64,000 nucleotides of DNA from Paenibacillus piri (GTDB lineage: Bacteria; Bacillota; Bacilli; Paenibacillales; NBRC-103111), in the NCBI RefSeq assembly GCF_004354045.1, contig NZ_SMRT01000001.1:186001-250000 (forward strand). Direction: 5' to 3'. Under the pieces are notes generated by a model. That model did not search any database. It worked only from the letters and a program-made list of their open reading frames with translations, and was not told the origin of the DNA. The stretch's first letter is position 1. Every line of letters begins with the position of its first letter. Positions 16,791-25,793 of this stretch are shown here, piece after piece. The position numbers and the translations under genes are program-made.

Positions 16791-16822
16791 ATTTTAAAGT
16801 TTGACACTAGTGTCAATGTCAA
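16791..16822 (-). promoter_or_regulatory. MerR-type promoter and operator
   Basis: On the minus strand, TTGACA (16817-16822) and TAAAAT (16791-16796) are 20 bases apart, or 19 if TTAAAA is taken as the -10. The spacer holds the perfect 16-base palindrome TTGACACTAGTGTCAA (16801-16816). An over-long spacer containing a dyad is the hallmark of MerR-activated promoters. It drives the two imine-reductase-like genes. Confidence 0.85.
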
Positions 16823-16905
16823 CTAAAAACTTTGTGAAGGTTGCATGATTCGCCCTTGCCTCCCATACGATATTACGATGACGAATGAATAGGGAGGCTG
16901 TGAAA

Positions 16906-17061
16906 ATGATCCCGACGCTGCTTTTTCAGATTGCGCTGATCATCATTATCGCCAGATCGGTCTACGAGCTCATCCAGAGGCTGAACGCCCCATCCAAAAT
17001 GTGGTTTGAAATTTTGTTTCAGGCGTCCGTTGCCATCGTCGCTCTTAAATTTTTGCTATAA
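16906..17061 (+). CDS. Small membrane protein, 51 residues
   Basis: Two short hydrophobic helices (PTLLFQIALIIIIARSVYEL and FQASVAIVALKFLL) flank a polar turn. The ATG follows AGGGAGG at good spacing. It is not assigned to a family. It is divergent from the MerR-controlled operon and precedes a DUF1904 gene in the same direction. Confidence 0.6.
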   Translation: MIPTLLFQIALIIIIARSVYELIQRLNAPSKMWFEILFQASVAIVALKFLL

Positions 17062-17176
17062 GGCGGCTCCGCCGCGGTCCGGCGAGTTGTCGGCCCGCGC
17101 GCGCCGCCGGCGGTACAGATCGGACAACCGTTATGCTATGATAGACATAAATGGATGGAAAAGGAGTCGGAATCAA

Positions 17177-17512
17177 ATGCCCCAACTGACAATAAGAGGG
17201 ATTTCCCCGGAACGCATAAGTATGATCAGCAAATCTTTAGTGGAGGAGCTGGCGCTGATCTGCGAATGCGGAACCGATAATTTTACATTGGATTGCATCC
17301 AGACCGTCTCCCTGTTTAATGGGGAGGGTGTCGGTACGTATCCGTTTATCGAGGTCGCCTGGTTTGAGCGTGGACCGGAAACAAGGGACCGTGTCGCCCG
17401 CTCATTGACGGAGCATGTGCGCTTGGCCGGTGTCCACGAGCTGGAAATCGCCTTCAAGGTATACAGCGAGGACGGCTATTACATCAACGGCACAAGATGC
17501 GATCTGCTGTAA
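17177..17512 (+). CDS. DUF1904 family protein
   Basis: A 111-residue cytoplasmic protein resembling the DUF1904 family, which has a tautomerase/MIF-like size and secondary structure. It begins MPQLTIRGISPERI, with Pro next to the initiator Met as in tautomerases, although that is only suggestive. The conserved centre reads FIEVAWFERGPETRDRVA. The ATG at 17177 follows AAAGGAGTCGG; the open frame further upstream is not part of the family. Function unknown. Confidence 0.75.
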   Translation: MPQLTIRGISPERISMISKSLVEELALICECGTDNFTLDCIQTVSLFNGEGVGTYPFIEVAWFERGPETRDRVARSLTEHVRLAGVHELEIAFKVYSEDGYYINGTRCDLL

Positions 17513-17599
17513 ACGGGCGGCCGATCCTGACATGCGCGGATACGCGGCGAAGGCTTCGTCCGTATACTGTAGCATCATCTTGCGTGGGGGCGAAACCGA

Positions 17600-17746
17600 G
17601 TGAAACTCATCTATGAGAAAGCGATCGAGCATTTGAGGACAAACAGACAGATTCAGCAGATGTTCAAGGATATGGACAAACTTCATCATGAAATCGAAAC
17701 GGTTATGAAGCAGAGCGAAGCGATCAAGAAGAAAAAGCGGTCATGA
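17600..17746 (+). CDS. Small charged hypothetical protein, 48 residues
   Basis: A single helical, strongly charged peptide beginning MKLIYEKAIEHLRTNRQIQQ and ending in KKKKRS. It starts with GTG behind GGGGG at nine bases spacing, and a terminator follows 58 bases after the stop. It is not recognised, but the signals around it support a real small gene. Confidence 0.5.
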   Translation: MKLIYEKAIEHLRTNRQIQQMFKDMDKLHHEIETVMKQSEAIKKKKRS

Positions 17747-17804
17747 CCTGCCTGGCATTCGCATTTGAAAAGCAAATTTCAATCAACTACAACAGATAAC
17801 AGAT

Positions 17805-17832
17805 ACTGTCGGTAATCCGGCAGTTTTTTTTC
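17805..17832 (+). terminator. Rho-independent terminator
   Basis: ACTGTCGG / CCGGCAGT stem with a four-base loop and eight T, ending the DUF1904 and small-protein unit. The gap 17747-18182 otherwise holds only repeat copy B. Confidence 0.8.
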
Positions 17833-17955
17833 TTAACAGCAAGCACAGGGAGAGGACGATGCGATTAGGTGTGATTTATTTTGTATAAACGAGCAGGGAT
17901 TGGACATCAAAAGTCGAATACGTAATAAGTTTTCGTGAACGCGTGTACATAAATA

Positions 17956-18072
17956 GTGAACTCGTTCAGCTTTGCTGAACATCGGGGAATCAGACGGGGA
18001 CTCTACCCACCTGATTCAAGGCCCACCTTAGAGGTGGGGGTCTTAACCCGATAAAGTCGTAATCGGATAAAC
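17956..18072 (+). repeat. Palindromic repeat, copy B (most complete)
   Basis: The fullest of three copies. Three hairpins in order: GTTCAGCTTTGCTGAAC, GAATCAG...CTGATTC, and CCCACCTTAGAGGTGGG, then the constant end ACCCGATAAAGTCGTAATCG. From GATTCAAGG to the end it is nearly identical to copy A. The AG-TGG-type hairpin and overall plan resemble right ends of IS200/IS605 elements, which also carry the guide-RNA scaffold of TnpB; no tnpA or tnpB is present. Confidence 0.8.
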
Positions 18073-18182
18073 AAGGCATTCTCTCCTGACATTCGGTAGA
18101 GTGGCACCATGGCTTGCCCTACCACCGTTTACCGGCAGTCAACACGGCATCGTTCGGCAATAGTTAGCAAGGGGGTTGCGGT

Positions 18183-20546
18183 GTGAGATTGATTCCGCAA
18201 AGCTTGAAGGTTTATAAACAAAAAAGTATTTTTGTCAAAATGCTGTTCCTGTTCAACCTGTTCATACTGATCGCCATCCTGTCCTTCGGCTATGTTTCGT
18301 ATACGCAATCCTCGTCCATGCTTGTCGAGGAGGTCGTCAAATCGAATAATAAATATATCGAGCAGGCCAGGGATAACATCGATGCGACGCTTGCCTCCGT
18401 CGATAATTTATCGTTTCAGATTTCGCTGCAATCCCAAGTTCGAAGGGCGCTTTACTTGTCGGAAACGACCTGGGATCTCGACCAGCTGCTGTTTCTTGAC
18501 GTAATTAAATATTTAAAAAACGTCAAGCTGTCGAACACGCTCATCTCCGATATATGGATTCAATTTTACCGCTATCCGATCGTCATCAACCACGAATCCA
18601 AATACAACATCGACTACTATTACGAACATATTTATGAGACGGAGCCGTCGGTCGACTGGCATGCGGCAAGTCAAAGCCATTACGGTCTGAAGCCGGTCGG
18701 CCGGTTCGAGACGCTTTCCTACGGTATCGGTTCCTCGGCGGTCACATTTGCGCGGACAGTGCCTTTAAGCGAGATCAATCCGATGGGCGTACTGTACCTC
18801 AACATCAAGACGGATGATTTTTCCAGCATGGTGCAAAGGGTGAGCGATCCTTACCCGGCGTTTATTTATACGGTCGACGCCTCGGGCGAGGTATTGTTCA
18901 ACAGCAAGGTGCGCAGCGACCAGGACGAGCTTATCAATGCCGTCAAAGGGCCGATAACCGGCAAAGTGAAGCAAATTGGCGCCAAAGAGGGATACTTAAC
19001 CGAAATAATAGACGGGACTTCGTATCAGATTGTATTTACTTCCTCCAAAATCAACGATTGGAAGTATATAAGCATCGTACCGACGGCCTTCATTACGGAA
19101 AAAGCGAACAAAATCCGCCAGTTCACTCTGGCTGTAGCGATGCTGTGCCTGGCGGGCGGTCTCGTGATGTCGTACTTTTTAACGAATCGCATTTACCGTC
19201 CGATTAATAAAATTGTCAGCTACATCGGCTTGATCGGCCGCAAGGATGAGCAGGCGCCGGGCCCTTCGAAGGAAGACGAGCTCGGCTTCATCGACCGGAT
19301 TATCAACTATGTATACTACGAGAACCAGAGCTTGCGGGACTCCTTCGAGAAAAATCTTCCGGCGCTGCGGCAAAAGTTTGTCTACGATTTGATCGAGGGA
19401 CGGGTAGCGTCCGAAAAGCTGCAGGAGCTTACGGTCCAAATCCAGCTGGAGCTCCGCTGCGATTCGTTCCAGGTCGTTGTATTCGAGACGGTCGGCTTTA
19501 CGCTTGACGACAAAATCGGTCCGTATCCGCATGACGTACTAGAGACGATCGACAGGCTGGCCGCCGAATCGGTCGCGGAAGCCCCGATGGCTGTCTATTC
19601 GATCCGCAAGCGCAACGACAAAATCATTTCACTCCTTAATCTGGACTATGGCAGCCCGAAACCTGAAATGATCGTTGACTTTATCCGCAAAGTCCAAGCT
19701 TATTTCGAACGGGAGCACGCCCGGACCTTTACGGTAGGGATCGGGAACTTATACAGGACGGCCGAGGAGGTGCCTTTATCGTATGTGGAAGCCCTGTCGG
19801 CACTGCGGTATAAAGTGGTCAAGGGCGACGGCAGCGTTATCTTCGTCGACGAAGTCAACAAGCCCTCGGAGCGCTCCCTGATCTATTCGATCGACACCGA
19901 GAAACAGCTGATCAACGGTGTCAAAACGGGCAACCTCGACGCTTTGCGTCAGCATCTGCTGGCGATCTGGGGTGAAAATTTGAAGGAAGGCGACTTTACG
20001 CCTGAAATGATCGCCAACTTGTTTCAGGCGTTGGTCGGCACCGCCATCCGGACGATCTATGAGGTTCAGTCCACAACCGAGGCGATCTTTGGCGCCTCCT
20101 TCGATTTGTACAAGGAATTGAACAAGCATACCCGGCTGCAGGACAAGCAGTCGTTCATCGAGTCGACGTTCCGGACAATCAGCGAATGGATTCAGCAGAA
20201 AAAGCAGGGTCAATCCGCCAAATTGTTCGGGCAAATTCAATCGTATGTGGAAAATAATTACCATTTGGATTTGTCACTGGCTACGCTCGGCGAGCAGATC
20301 GGCCTATCGCCGTCGTATTTGAGCAGTATTTTCAAAGACATTACCGGAATGAATTTTGTCGATTACATTAATACGAGACGGGTCGAACAGGCCAAGACGC
20401 TGCTGCGTCAGACGAATGACACGGTGGCCGATATTTCCGACCGGGTCGGGTTCACCAATGCCAATACGTTTATCCGCGTATTCAAGCGGTATGAAGGGAT
20501 AACGCCGGGGCAGTACAGGCAGGCGACCGGGGAAGATAGCCGTTAG
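18183..20546 (+). CDS. Membrane-anchored AraC-family transcriptional regulator
   Basis: A 787-residue sensor-regulator. Membrane segments are at about 19-40 and 312-333, with an extracytoplasmic Cache-like domain between them; the HAMP-like link is YRPINKIVSYIGLIG. A middle region of about 300 residues precedes the AraC domain at about 682-787 (LATLGEQIGLSPSYLSSIFK and VADISDRVGFTNANTFIRVF). GTG start behind AAGGGGG. The sugar ABC transporter genes begin 1.6 kb downstream in the same direction, and this family normally activates exactly such a neighbour. Confidence 0.9.
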   Translation: MRLIPQSLKVYKQKSIFVKMLFLFNLFILIAILSFGYVSYTQSSSMLVEEVVKSNNKYIEQARDNIDATLASVDNLSFQISLQSQVRRALYLSETTWDLDQLLFLDVIKYLKNVKLSNTLISDIWIQFYRYPIVINHESKYNIDYYYEHIYETEPSVDWHAASQSHYGLKPVGRFETLSYGIGSSAVTFARTVPLSEINPMGVLYLNIKTDDFSSMVQRVSDPYPAFIYTVDASGEVLFNSKVRSDQDELINAVKGPITGKVKQIGAKEGYLTEIIDGTSYQIVFTSSKINDWKYISIVPTAFITEKANKIRQFTLAVAMLCLAGGLVMSYFLTNRIYRPINKIVSYIGLIGRKDEQAPGPSKEDELGFIDRIINYVYYENQSLRDSFEKNLPALRQKFVYDLIEGRVASEKLQELTVQIQLELRCDSFQVVVFETVGFTLDDKIGPYPHDVLETIDRLAAESVAEAPMAVYSIRKRNDKIISLLNLDYGSPKPEMIVDFIRKVQAYFEREHARTFTVGIGNLYRTAEEVPLSYVEALSALRYKVVKGDGSVIFVDEVNKPSERSLIYSIDTEKQLINGVKTGNLDALRQHLLAIWGENLKEGDFTPEMIANLFQALVGTAIRTIYEVQSTTEAIFGASFDLYKELNKHTRLQDKQSFIESTFRTISEWIQQKKQGQSAKLFGQIQSYVENNYHLDLSLATLGEQIGLSPSYLSSIFKDITGMNFVDYINTRRVEQAKTLLRQTNDTVADISDRVGFTNANTFIRVFKRYEGITPGQYRQATGEDSR

Positions 20547-20588
20547 TTTGACAAGTCCCAAGGGCAGTGCTAGAGAGGACAATCGACC

Positions 20589-20762
20589 ATGTTACTGGTA
20601 TTCATGAAAAGAAAACCGGGAAAGAAAAAGAAACCGAAGCCATTCATTCTAAGCGATGGAGATCCGGAAGTGCCTCCGCAATTCGCATGTGAAGAGCAGA
20701 ACAGAAGTTCTATTGAAATATCATACCCGTCAGCCCAACTAAGGGTGTTCCTAATTGCATAG
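20589..20762 (+). CDS. Small basic hypothetical protein, 57 residues
   Basis: The peptide starts MLLVFMKRKPGKKKKPKPF and then turns acidic and polar; no family is recognised. AGAGAGGA precedes the ATG, and a terminator follows 36 bases after the stop. With so short a frame it remains tentative. Confidence 0.35.
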   Translation: MLLVFMKRKPGKKKKPKPFILSDGDPEVPPQFACEEQNRSSIEISYPSAQLRVFLIA

Positions 20763-20798
20763 ATCCATGACCATCGCCTCAGTAAGAAATGATTTAAA

Positions 20799-20827
20799 CC
20801 CTCTATATCGTGATTGAGGGCTTTTTT
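20799..20827 (+). terminator. Rho-independent terminator
   Basis: CCCTC / GAGGG hairpin followed by CTTTTTT. It closes the AraC and small-protein unit. Confidence 0.7.
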
Positions 20828-20934
20828 GTTTGAGTCAGAATGACAAATAGACGGTTCAATGAATGCAACCGTCCAATCACTAAGCACAGTAAGTCCATAA
20901 AATACACAAGCTAAATAGAAAGGAGGTGGAGGCC

Positions 20935-21048
20935 ATGGGAATAGGAACGGGGGGAATTGGAGGTAGCTGTGGTGGATTCTTTACGTCAACTGGTACGATT
21001 TTGGTGCTTTTCATTTTGCTGGTCATTGTTTCTCGTTCATTTATCTAG
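20935..21048 (+). CDS. YjcZ-like small sporulation peptide, 37 residues
   Basis: A glycine-rich head (MGIGTGGIGGSCGGFF) and a single hydrophobic tail (TILVLFILLVIVSRSFI). This matches the YjcZ/YtzF group of tiny Bacillales proteins, whose tail typically reads LIVVLFILLVIVG. It has a near-ideal ribosome site, AAGGAGGTGG, and its own terminator. The family is associated with sporulation; molecular role unknown. Confidence 0.75.
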   Translation: MGIGTGGIGGSCGGFFTSTGTILVLFILLVIVSRSFI

Positions 21049-21057
21049 CAATATTCA

Positions 21058-21091
21058 AAAGGATCTTGCTTACAGCAGGATCCTTTCTTCA
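21058..21091 (+). terminator. Rho-independent terminator
   Basis: AAGGATCTTGCT / AGCAGGATCCTT stem with a TTTCTTC tail, ten bases after the YjcZ-like gene. Confidence 0.75.
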
Positions 21092-21149
21092 AAATGAAAG
21101 TAAGTGATCAAAAAAAGAATAATAGTATACACTTTAATATGAAAGGAAT

Positions 21150-21254
21150 ATGCGGGGATCGCCCGCTATAGGTGTTATCATGACAATCATTGCTGCGATC
21201 TTACTTTTCCTGATTCTTTTTATTCTTTTAATCATTGTACTTTCATTACAATAA
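21150..21254 (+). CDS. Tiny hydrophobic peptide, 34 residues
   Basis: After MRGSPAIGVIM comes an uninterrupted hydrophobic helix (TIIAAILLFLILFILLIIVL). GAAAGG precedes the ATG. The tail resembles the YjcZ-like peptide 100 bases upstream, so it may be a diverged relative; a type I toxin-like peptide is the alternative. An internal ATG at 21180 would give only the membrane helix. Confidence 0.45.
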   Translation: MRGSPAIGVIMTIIAAILLFLILFILLIIVLSLQ

Positions 21255-22182
21255 GCAGCAAATGTTCCGGACGGTTCAGTCTTAGGAAATTTATCTTCAT
21301 TCAAATAAGAAGCCGATAAGAACAAGTGCTTTCACACCGTTCTTCAACCCATTCACACCGCTAGCACTTTTTGATTTGCTCGCGATTTCTGAGTCTCCGT
21401 TTTTCTTTAGCCCGTTTTTCTTTTAATCATCCCGATGCATGAGTGTTTATAGCTTGCCCGTAAAGTGACTCCTAAAAGTTAGACACTGTATAGTTAGGAA
21501 GCTTCTAGAGCATGAGTTCGGTACTGTATTGAGCTCATGCTCTTTAATTTTGCTTTAATCCGTGTTAAACGGGAAATCCTATGAATATTTCAAAACCAAG
21601 TACCGGTGGCGGATTTTCGGCTACTGAGCTTGTCCGGGAAGGATTTCCAACCATCACTCGTCGAAAATATAAGGATAATGCTTATTGGCGGGTGATGTTC
21701 TATGAAAACAGTAGTTGAGCAATTACAAGCAGTGGAACAGCGACTAAAGCGCGAGAAAAGCCGGCGAATGTTCGGAAGGAAAGGCCCCGCCTACTCGACT
21801 GGAAAGTTTGCGGGCCGTCTTGAAGTCGTGTTCCCCCTGCCTAGTCTAATCGAAGGAGCACGACTTAAACAACGGCTGTAACCCCACATCCATCCCTCCC
21901 ACGCTAAACGTAAATCCTACGCCGGACGCCGCAAGCTGATTGATCCGTCCCCTCGCCAATCAATCCGATAAAATGCCGATGGACCTCAAAATATGAATCC
22001 CCGCGATCATGAAAAAAGACGATGATTCCAATAAATCATCGATATACGAAAAAGCTGAAAACGGATACATTAGGAGGGCGGAACCGGGCAGGCAGCATTC
22101 CCGTTGCTATTGACCCGGTTGACCGCTGAATAGATTCAAGACAAGTCCGAATCAAGGAAAACCGTGAAAGGAGAGTCATCCA
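21255..22182 (+). other. Long intergenic region upstream of the sugar ABC transporter
   Basis: No convincing gene. Two short overlapping frames occur at about 21581-21718 and 21702-21881. The second begins MKTVVEQLQAVEQRLKREKS and faintly recalls the first residues of IS630-type transposases, so it may be a transposon relic. Nearer the transporter, GATGATT / AATCATC forms an inverted repeat at 22021-22040, a possible control site. Confidence 0.45.
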
Positions 22183-23154
22183 TTGTCTAAACCTTCGATG
22201 CTGGCCGCGGAGCCGTCGCCCGCTGCCGGAGCGGGAGTGCGCAAGTCGGCAGGCCGGCGGTATGCGTTCAGAAAGGCGCTGCCGTATTATGCAATGTTTT
22301 TGGCGCCGCTGCTTTATTATTTGATCTTCAGATACGTTCCGATTATTATGGCCGTCATCATTTCATTGATGGACTACAACATTTATAAGGGGATTCTTGC
22401 CAGCGAATGGGCCGGATTGAAGCATTTCATCGATTTTTTCAATTCCGTTTATTTCGGCAGACTGCTTCGGAACACATTGATGATCAACCTGCTGAACCTC
22501 ATTTTCGTCTTTCCGGCGCCGATCGTGTTCGCGCTTTTGCTCAATGAGGTCCGCAATTCCATTATTAAGCGAACGGTGCAGACGATCAGTTATTTGCCCC
22601 ATTTCGTATCGACGGTCATTGTCGCCAGCATGGCGGTCACCTTTTTATCGCCGAGCGTCGGGCTGATCAATAACATTGCCGTCAAGCTGGGGATGGAACG
22701 GACCAATTTTTTGCTCGACCCGAATTATTTCTGGGGCATTTACACGGCGCTTGATTTATGGAAAACGATCGGATGGTCGGCGATTTTGTATTTTGCCACA
22801 TTAACCGGCATTAATACGGAGCTGTACGAAGCGGCGCGGGTAGACGGCGCCAACCGTTGGAAACAGACATGGCATATTACGCTGCCGGGGATCGCGCCGA
22901 CGATTATTATTTTGCTGCTGCTGAAAATCGGCGACATGCTGGAAGTCGGATACGAGCTGATCGTGCTTCTTTATAATCCGAATACGTACTTGACGGCGGA
23001 TGTAATCGGCACCTATGTGTACCGGAGAGGGATTTTGGATGCGAATTACAGCTTTGCTTCGGCCGTCGGGCTGTTTCAATCGGTTATGGGGCTGGTGCTG
23101 ATTATGGTTGCCAATAAACTGGCCAGAAAGTATTCGGAAACGAGCTTGTGGTAG
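22183..23154 (+). CDS. Sugar ABC transporter permease, LplB/YteP type
   Basis: Inner-membrane subunit of an oligosaccharide importer, 323 residues, about six membrane helices after a polar N-terminus. The permease EAA loop is present as ELYEAARVDGANRWKQTWHI followed by TLPGIAPTIIILLLL. The sequence belongs to the group annotated as putative aldouronate or lipoprotein-linked (LplB) permeases. TTG start behind AAAGGAGAG. The second permease and the binding protein follow, with no ATPase gene; in Bacillales such systems share an ATPase such as MsmX encoded elsewhere. Confidence 0.92.
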   Translation: MSKPSMLAAEPSPAAGAGVRKSAGRRYAFRKALPYYAMFLAPLLYYLIFRYVPIIMAVIISLMDYNIYKGILASEWAGLKHFIDFFNSVYFGRLLRNTLMINLLNLIFVFPAPIVFALLLNEVRNSIIKRTVQTISYLPHFVSTVIVASMAVTFLSPSVGLINNIAVKLGMERTNFLLDPNYFWGIYTALDLWKTIGWSAILYFATLTGINTELYEAARVDGANRWKQTWHITLPGIAPTIIILLLLKIGDMLEVGYELIVLLYNPNTYLTADVIGTYVYRRGILDANYSFASAVGLFQSVMGLVLIMVANKLARKYSETSLW

Positions 23155-23168
23155 AAAGGGGAAAAAGG

Positions 23169-24047
23169 ATGACATTCGGGCGCATGACGCTGGGTGGACT
23201 GGCGTTCCGGATTTTTAACACAATCGCATTAGGCATCGTTGTCGTAATAACGCTGTACCCTTTTTTATATGTCGTCGCCGCATCGCTGAGCGATCAATTG
23301 TATATCCAACAGGGACGAATCGGGATCATTCCGATGGGGATCCAGTGGGAGGCCTACCGCAGAGTGCTGGAGTTTCCGATGCTGGGGCGGTCTTATATCA
23401 ATACGGTAACCTACACGGTGCTGGGTACGGCGATCAGCCTCGTACTGACCATTTGCGCCGCCTACCCGCTGTCGAGACGGGATTTGCCGGGCCGCAAGCT
23501 GATGACGACGATCGTGCTGCTGCCGATGCTGTTCGGAGGTGGGCTTATCCCTACCTTTCTGGTCGTCAACGCGCTGGAAATGCGCAATACGATCTGGGCG
23601 ATCGTCATTCCGACGGCGATCACCTCGTTTTACGTGTTTATTCAAAGAACGTTTTTCGAGCAGATTCCGACAGAGGTGGAGGATGCCGCGAAGATCGACG
23701 GCTGCTCCATGGTCCAGACTTTGACGAAAATTATACTGCCCCTGTCGGTTCCCTCGCTGGTGACGATCGGATTATTTTATGCCGTTAACCAATGGAACAG
23801 CTTTTTCCCGGCGATGATTTATTTGAATGATGAAAATTTGTTTCCGGTTCAAATATTGCTCCGTTCCATCGTCATTCAAAATCAGACCGATCAGGTCATG
23901 GTGGACGTGTTCGACGATAAAAATCTGATCAGCGAATCGATCAAATATTCGACGCTGGTTGTGGCGACACTGCCGATTTTGCTCGTCTATCCGTTCATCC
24001 AAAAATATTTCGTCCAAGGGTCGATGATGGGCTCGATTAAAGGGTAG
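23169..24047 (+). CDS. Sugar ABC transporter permease, YtcP type
   Basis: The second channel subunit, 292 residues with six helices. The EAA loop reads PTEVEDAAKIDGCSMVQTLT followed by ILPLSVPSLVTIGLFY, and the N-terminal LYPFLYVVAASLSDQLYIQQ is typical of the YtcP group. The start ATG 14 bases after the first permease's stop is preferred because AAAGGGGAAAAAGG precedes it. It ends about 70 bases before the binding-protein gene, so the three form one operon. Confidence 0.92.
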   Translation: MTFGRMTLGGLAFRIFNTIALGIVVVITLYPFLYVVAASLSDQLYIQQGRIGIIPMGIQWEAYRRVLEFPMLGRSYINTVTYTVLGTAISLVLTICAAYPLSRRDLPGRKLMTTIVLLPMLFGGGLIPTFLVVNALEMRNTIWAIVIPTAITSFYVFIQRTFFEQIPTEVEDAAKIDGCSMVQTLTKIILPLSVPSLVTIGLFYAVNQWNSFFPAMIYLNDENLFPVQILLRSIVIQNQTDQVMVDVFDDKNLISESIKYSTLVVATLPILLVYPFIQKYFVQGSMMGSIKG

Positions 24048-24120
24048 CGCAGCAGATGCTTGCTGAAATCCGGGGACTCAGTCCCTCGATGGATATACAA
24101 ATGAAATGGGAGGCGTCAAT

Positions 24121-25731
24121 ATGAAAAAAACACGATGGGCACAAGGATTGACGGGCGCGATTGTCGTTTCGGTCGCATTAACCGGTTGTCAGACAGGCGG
24201 GCAAGGGCAGGATAAAACGGCCAAGGCTCCGGAGGCGAAGGCGGGCGATCAAGCAGGCAAGCCGGCGCCGGCAGCGAATGCGGATGGAAAGGTACTGGAC
24301 AAGAAAATTGAGGTCAGCGTCTTTATGAGGCCAAGACCGGAATCGGTTGAGTCGAACGATCTGCTCTGGATGAAGCCGATTGTCGACAAGACCAATGTCA
24401 ACTTCAAATGGTTGAAAGCGCCAACCGATAACAACGACTATATCGAAAAGTTCAATCTGACGCTGGCCGGCGGGACGCTGCCGGATTTGATGGAGGCGAC
24501 CCCCGATTTGCTGAACAAAGGCGGGGAGAACGGAGTATTCGAGCCGTTGAACAAGCTGATTGACCAGCATATGCCGAATTTTAAAAAAATATTGGAGCAA
24601 AACCCCGCCATCCTGAAAGATATCAAGTCCGACGACGGCAACATTTACTTTTTCCCGCAAATTTCGGCGGTCAAAACGATTAATCTGGTCATTTACCGCC
24701 AGGATTGGCTGGAGAAGCTCGGCTTGAAGGAGCCAAAGACAACCGAGGAAATTTATCAAGTATTAAAGGCATTTAAGGAGAAGGATCCGAACGGCAACGG
24801 CAAAAACGATGAAATTCCATTTACGACCCGCAACAAAATCAAAGGGCTGCTGCCGTTTGTCGAGCCGTTCGGCGTTTCATTCGAAGAGGACTTTTATGTA
24901 GATAACGGTAAAGTTAAATACACATACACCGACCCGAGATTAAAGGATGCGCTTGCTTTTACAGCCAAGCTTTACAGTGAAGGGCTAATCGATAAGGAAT
25001 ATATAACGAATGATCAGAAAATTTGGGAGTCCCGGTTTACGAATGAAGTGTCCGGCGCTACCTTCGATTCGTTCCCGCGCGTCGATTATCTTGAGAAGCT
25101 GGTCGCCAAAGCGAATCCGAAGGTGAACATGAACGGCTTAACGCCGCTGCAAGGTCCTGCCGGCGCTCCTTACACCAAAAGCCAGCAAACACTCATTAAA
25201 AACGGCTTCGCGATTAGCTCCAAGTCGAAATTAAAAACGGAAATCGCCAAAATGCAGGATTGGTTCTACAGTCCGGAAGGGCAGCTTGCAATGAATTTCG
25301 GAAAGCTTGGCGAAACGTATACAATGGAAAATAACGAGCCGAAATATACGGATCTGGTCATGAAAGACAAAAACAACTCCCCGTTAATCAAAATGTATGA
25401 GCTGGGACACCGCGAGTTTGCTTACGCTTGGGATATCCGTTACGAAAACGCGATGGTGCCGCCTAAACTGGCAAAAATCCGCGACTCCGTTGCACCGTTT
25501 ATTAAAGAAAAGTACCCGGTTACCCTTTCGTTCAAGCAGCCGGAGCGTGACGTTCTAAACTCCAAATTTACGGAGATTACGACCTATAAGGACGAAATGA
25601 TCAACAAATTTATTATGGGCTCCGAGCCGCTCAGCAAGTTCGATGACTATGTGAAGCAAATTGATAAAATGGGCATAGACGCAGTACTGAAAATTCAACA
25701 GGCTTCTTATGACCGCTATTTGAAGCGATAA
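24121..25731 (+). CDS. Sugar ABC transporter substrate-binding lipoprotein
   Basis: Extracellular lipid-anchored binding protein, 536 residues. The signal peptide ends in a lipobox (VALTGC, Cys about residue 22), followed by a Gly/Ala/Lys linker and a type 1 solute-binding domain (LWMKPIVDKTNVNFKWLKAP, then TLAGGTLPDLMEATPDLL). Large binding proteins like this in Paenibacillus usually take plant-polysaccharide oligosaccharides; the exact ligand cannot be inferred. It has a strong GGGAGG site and is closed by a terminator shared with the manganese operon. Confidence 0.92.
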   Translation: MKKTRWAQGLTGAIVVSVALTGCQTGGQGQDKTAKAPEAKAGDQAGKPAPAANADGKVLDKKIEVSVFMRPRPESVESNDLLWMKPIVDKTNVNFKWLKAPTDNNDYIEKFNLTLAGGTLPDLMEATPDLLNKGGENGVFEPLNKLIDQHMPNFKKILEQNPAILKDIKSDDGNIYFFPQISAVKTINLVIYRQDWLEKLGLKEPKTTEEIYQVLKAFKEKDPNGNGKNDEIPFTTRNKIKGLLPFVEPFGVSFEEDFYVDNGKVKYTYTDPRLKDALAFTAKLYSEGLIDKEYITNDQKIWESRFTNEVSGATFDSFPRVDYLEKLVAKANPKVNMNGLTPLQGPAGAPYTKSQQTLIKNGFAISSKSKLKTEIAKMQDWFYSPEGQLAMNFGKLGETYTMENNEPKYTDLVMKDKNNSPLIKMYELGHREFAYAWDIRYENAMVPPKLAKIRDSVAPFIKEKYPVTLSFKQPERDVLNSKFTEITTYKDEMINKFIMGSEPLSKFDDYVKQIDKMGIDAVLKIQQASYDRYLKR

Positions 25732-25741
25732 TTGAAGTGAA

Positions 25742-25793
25742 AAAACGAAGCCTCCAACCGGCCTGGCAGCCGGTGTCGGAGGCTTCGTTTTTA
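25742..25793. terminator. Bidirectional terminator
   Basis: AAAAACGAAGCCTCC...GGAGGCTTCGTTTTT, with an inner CCGGCCTGGCAGCCGG hairpin. It lies between the sugar operon and the convergent mnt operon and just touches the mntD stop codon. Confidence 0.9.

Noticed and set aside
21702..21881. Short frame starting MKTVVEQLQAVEQRLKREKS, considered as an IS630 transposase
   Set aside because: Only the first 25 residues look faintly similar; the remainder does not and no inverted repeats were seen, so it is noted only as a possible relic.
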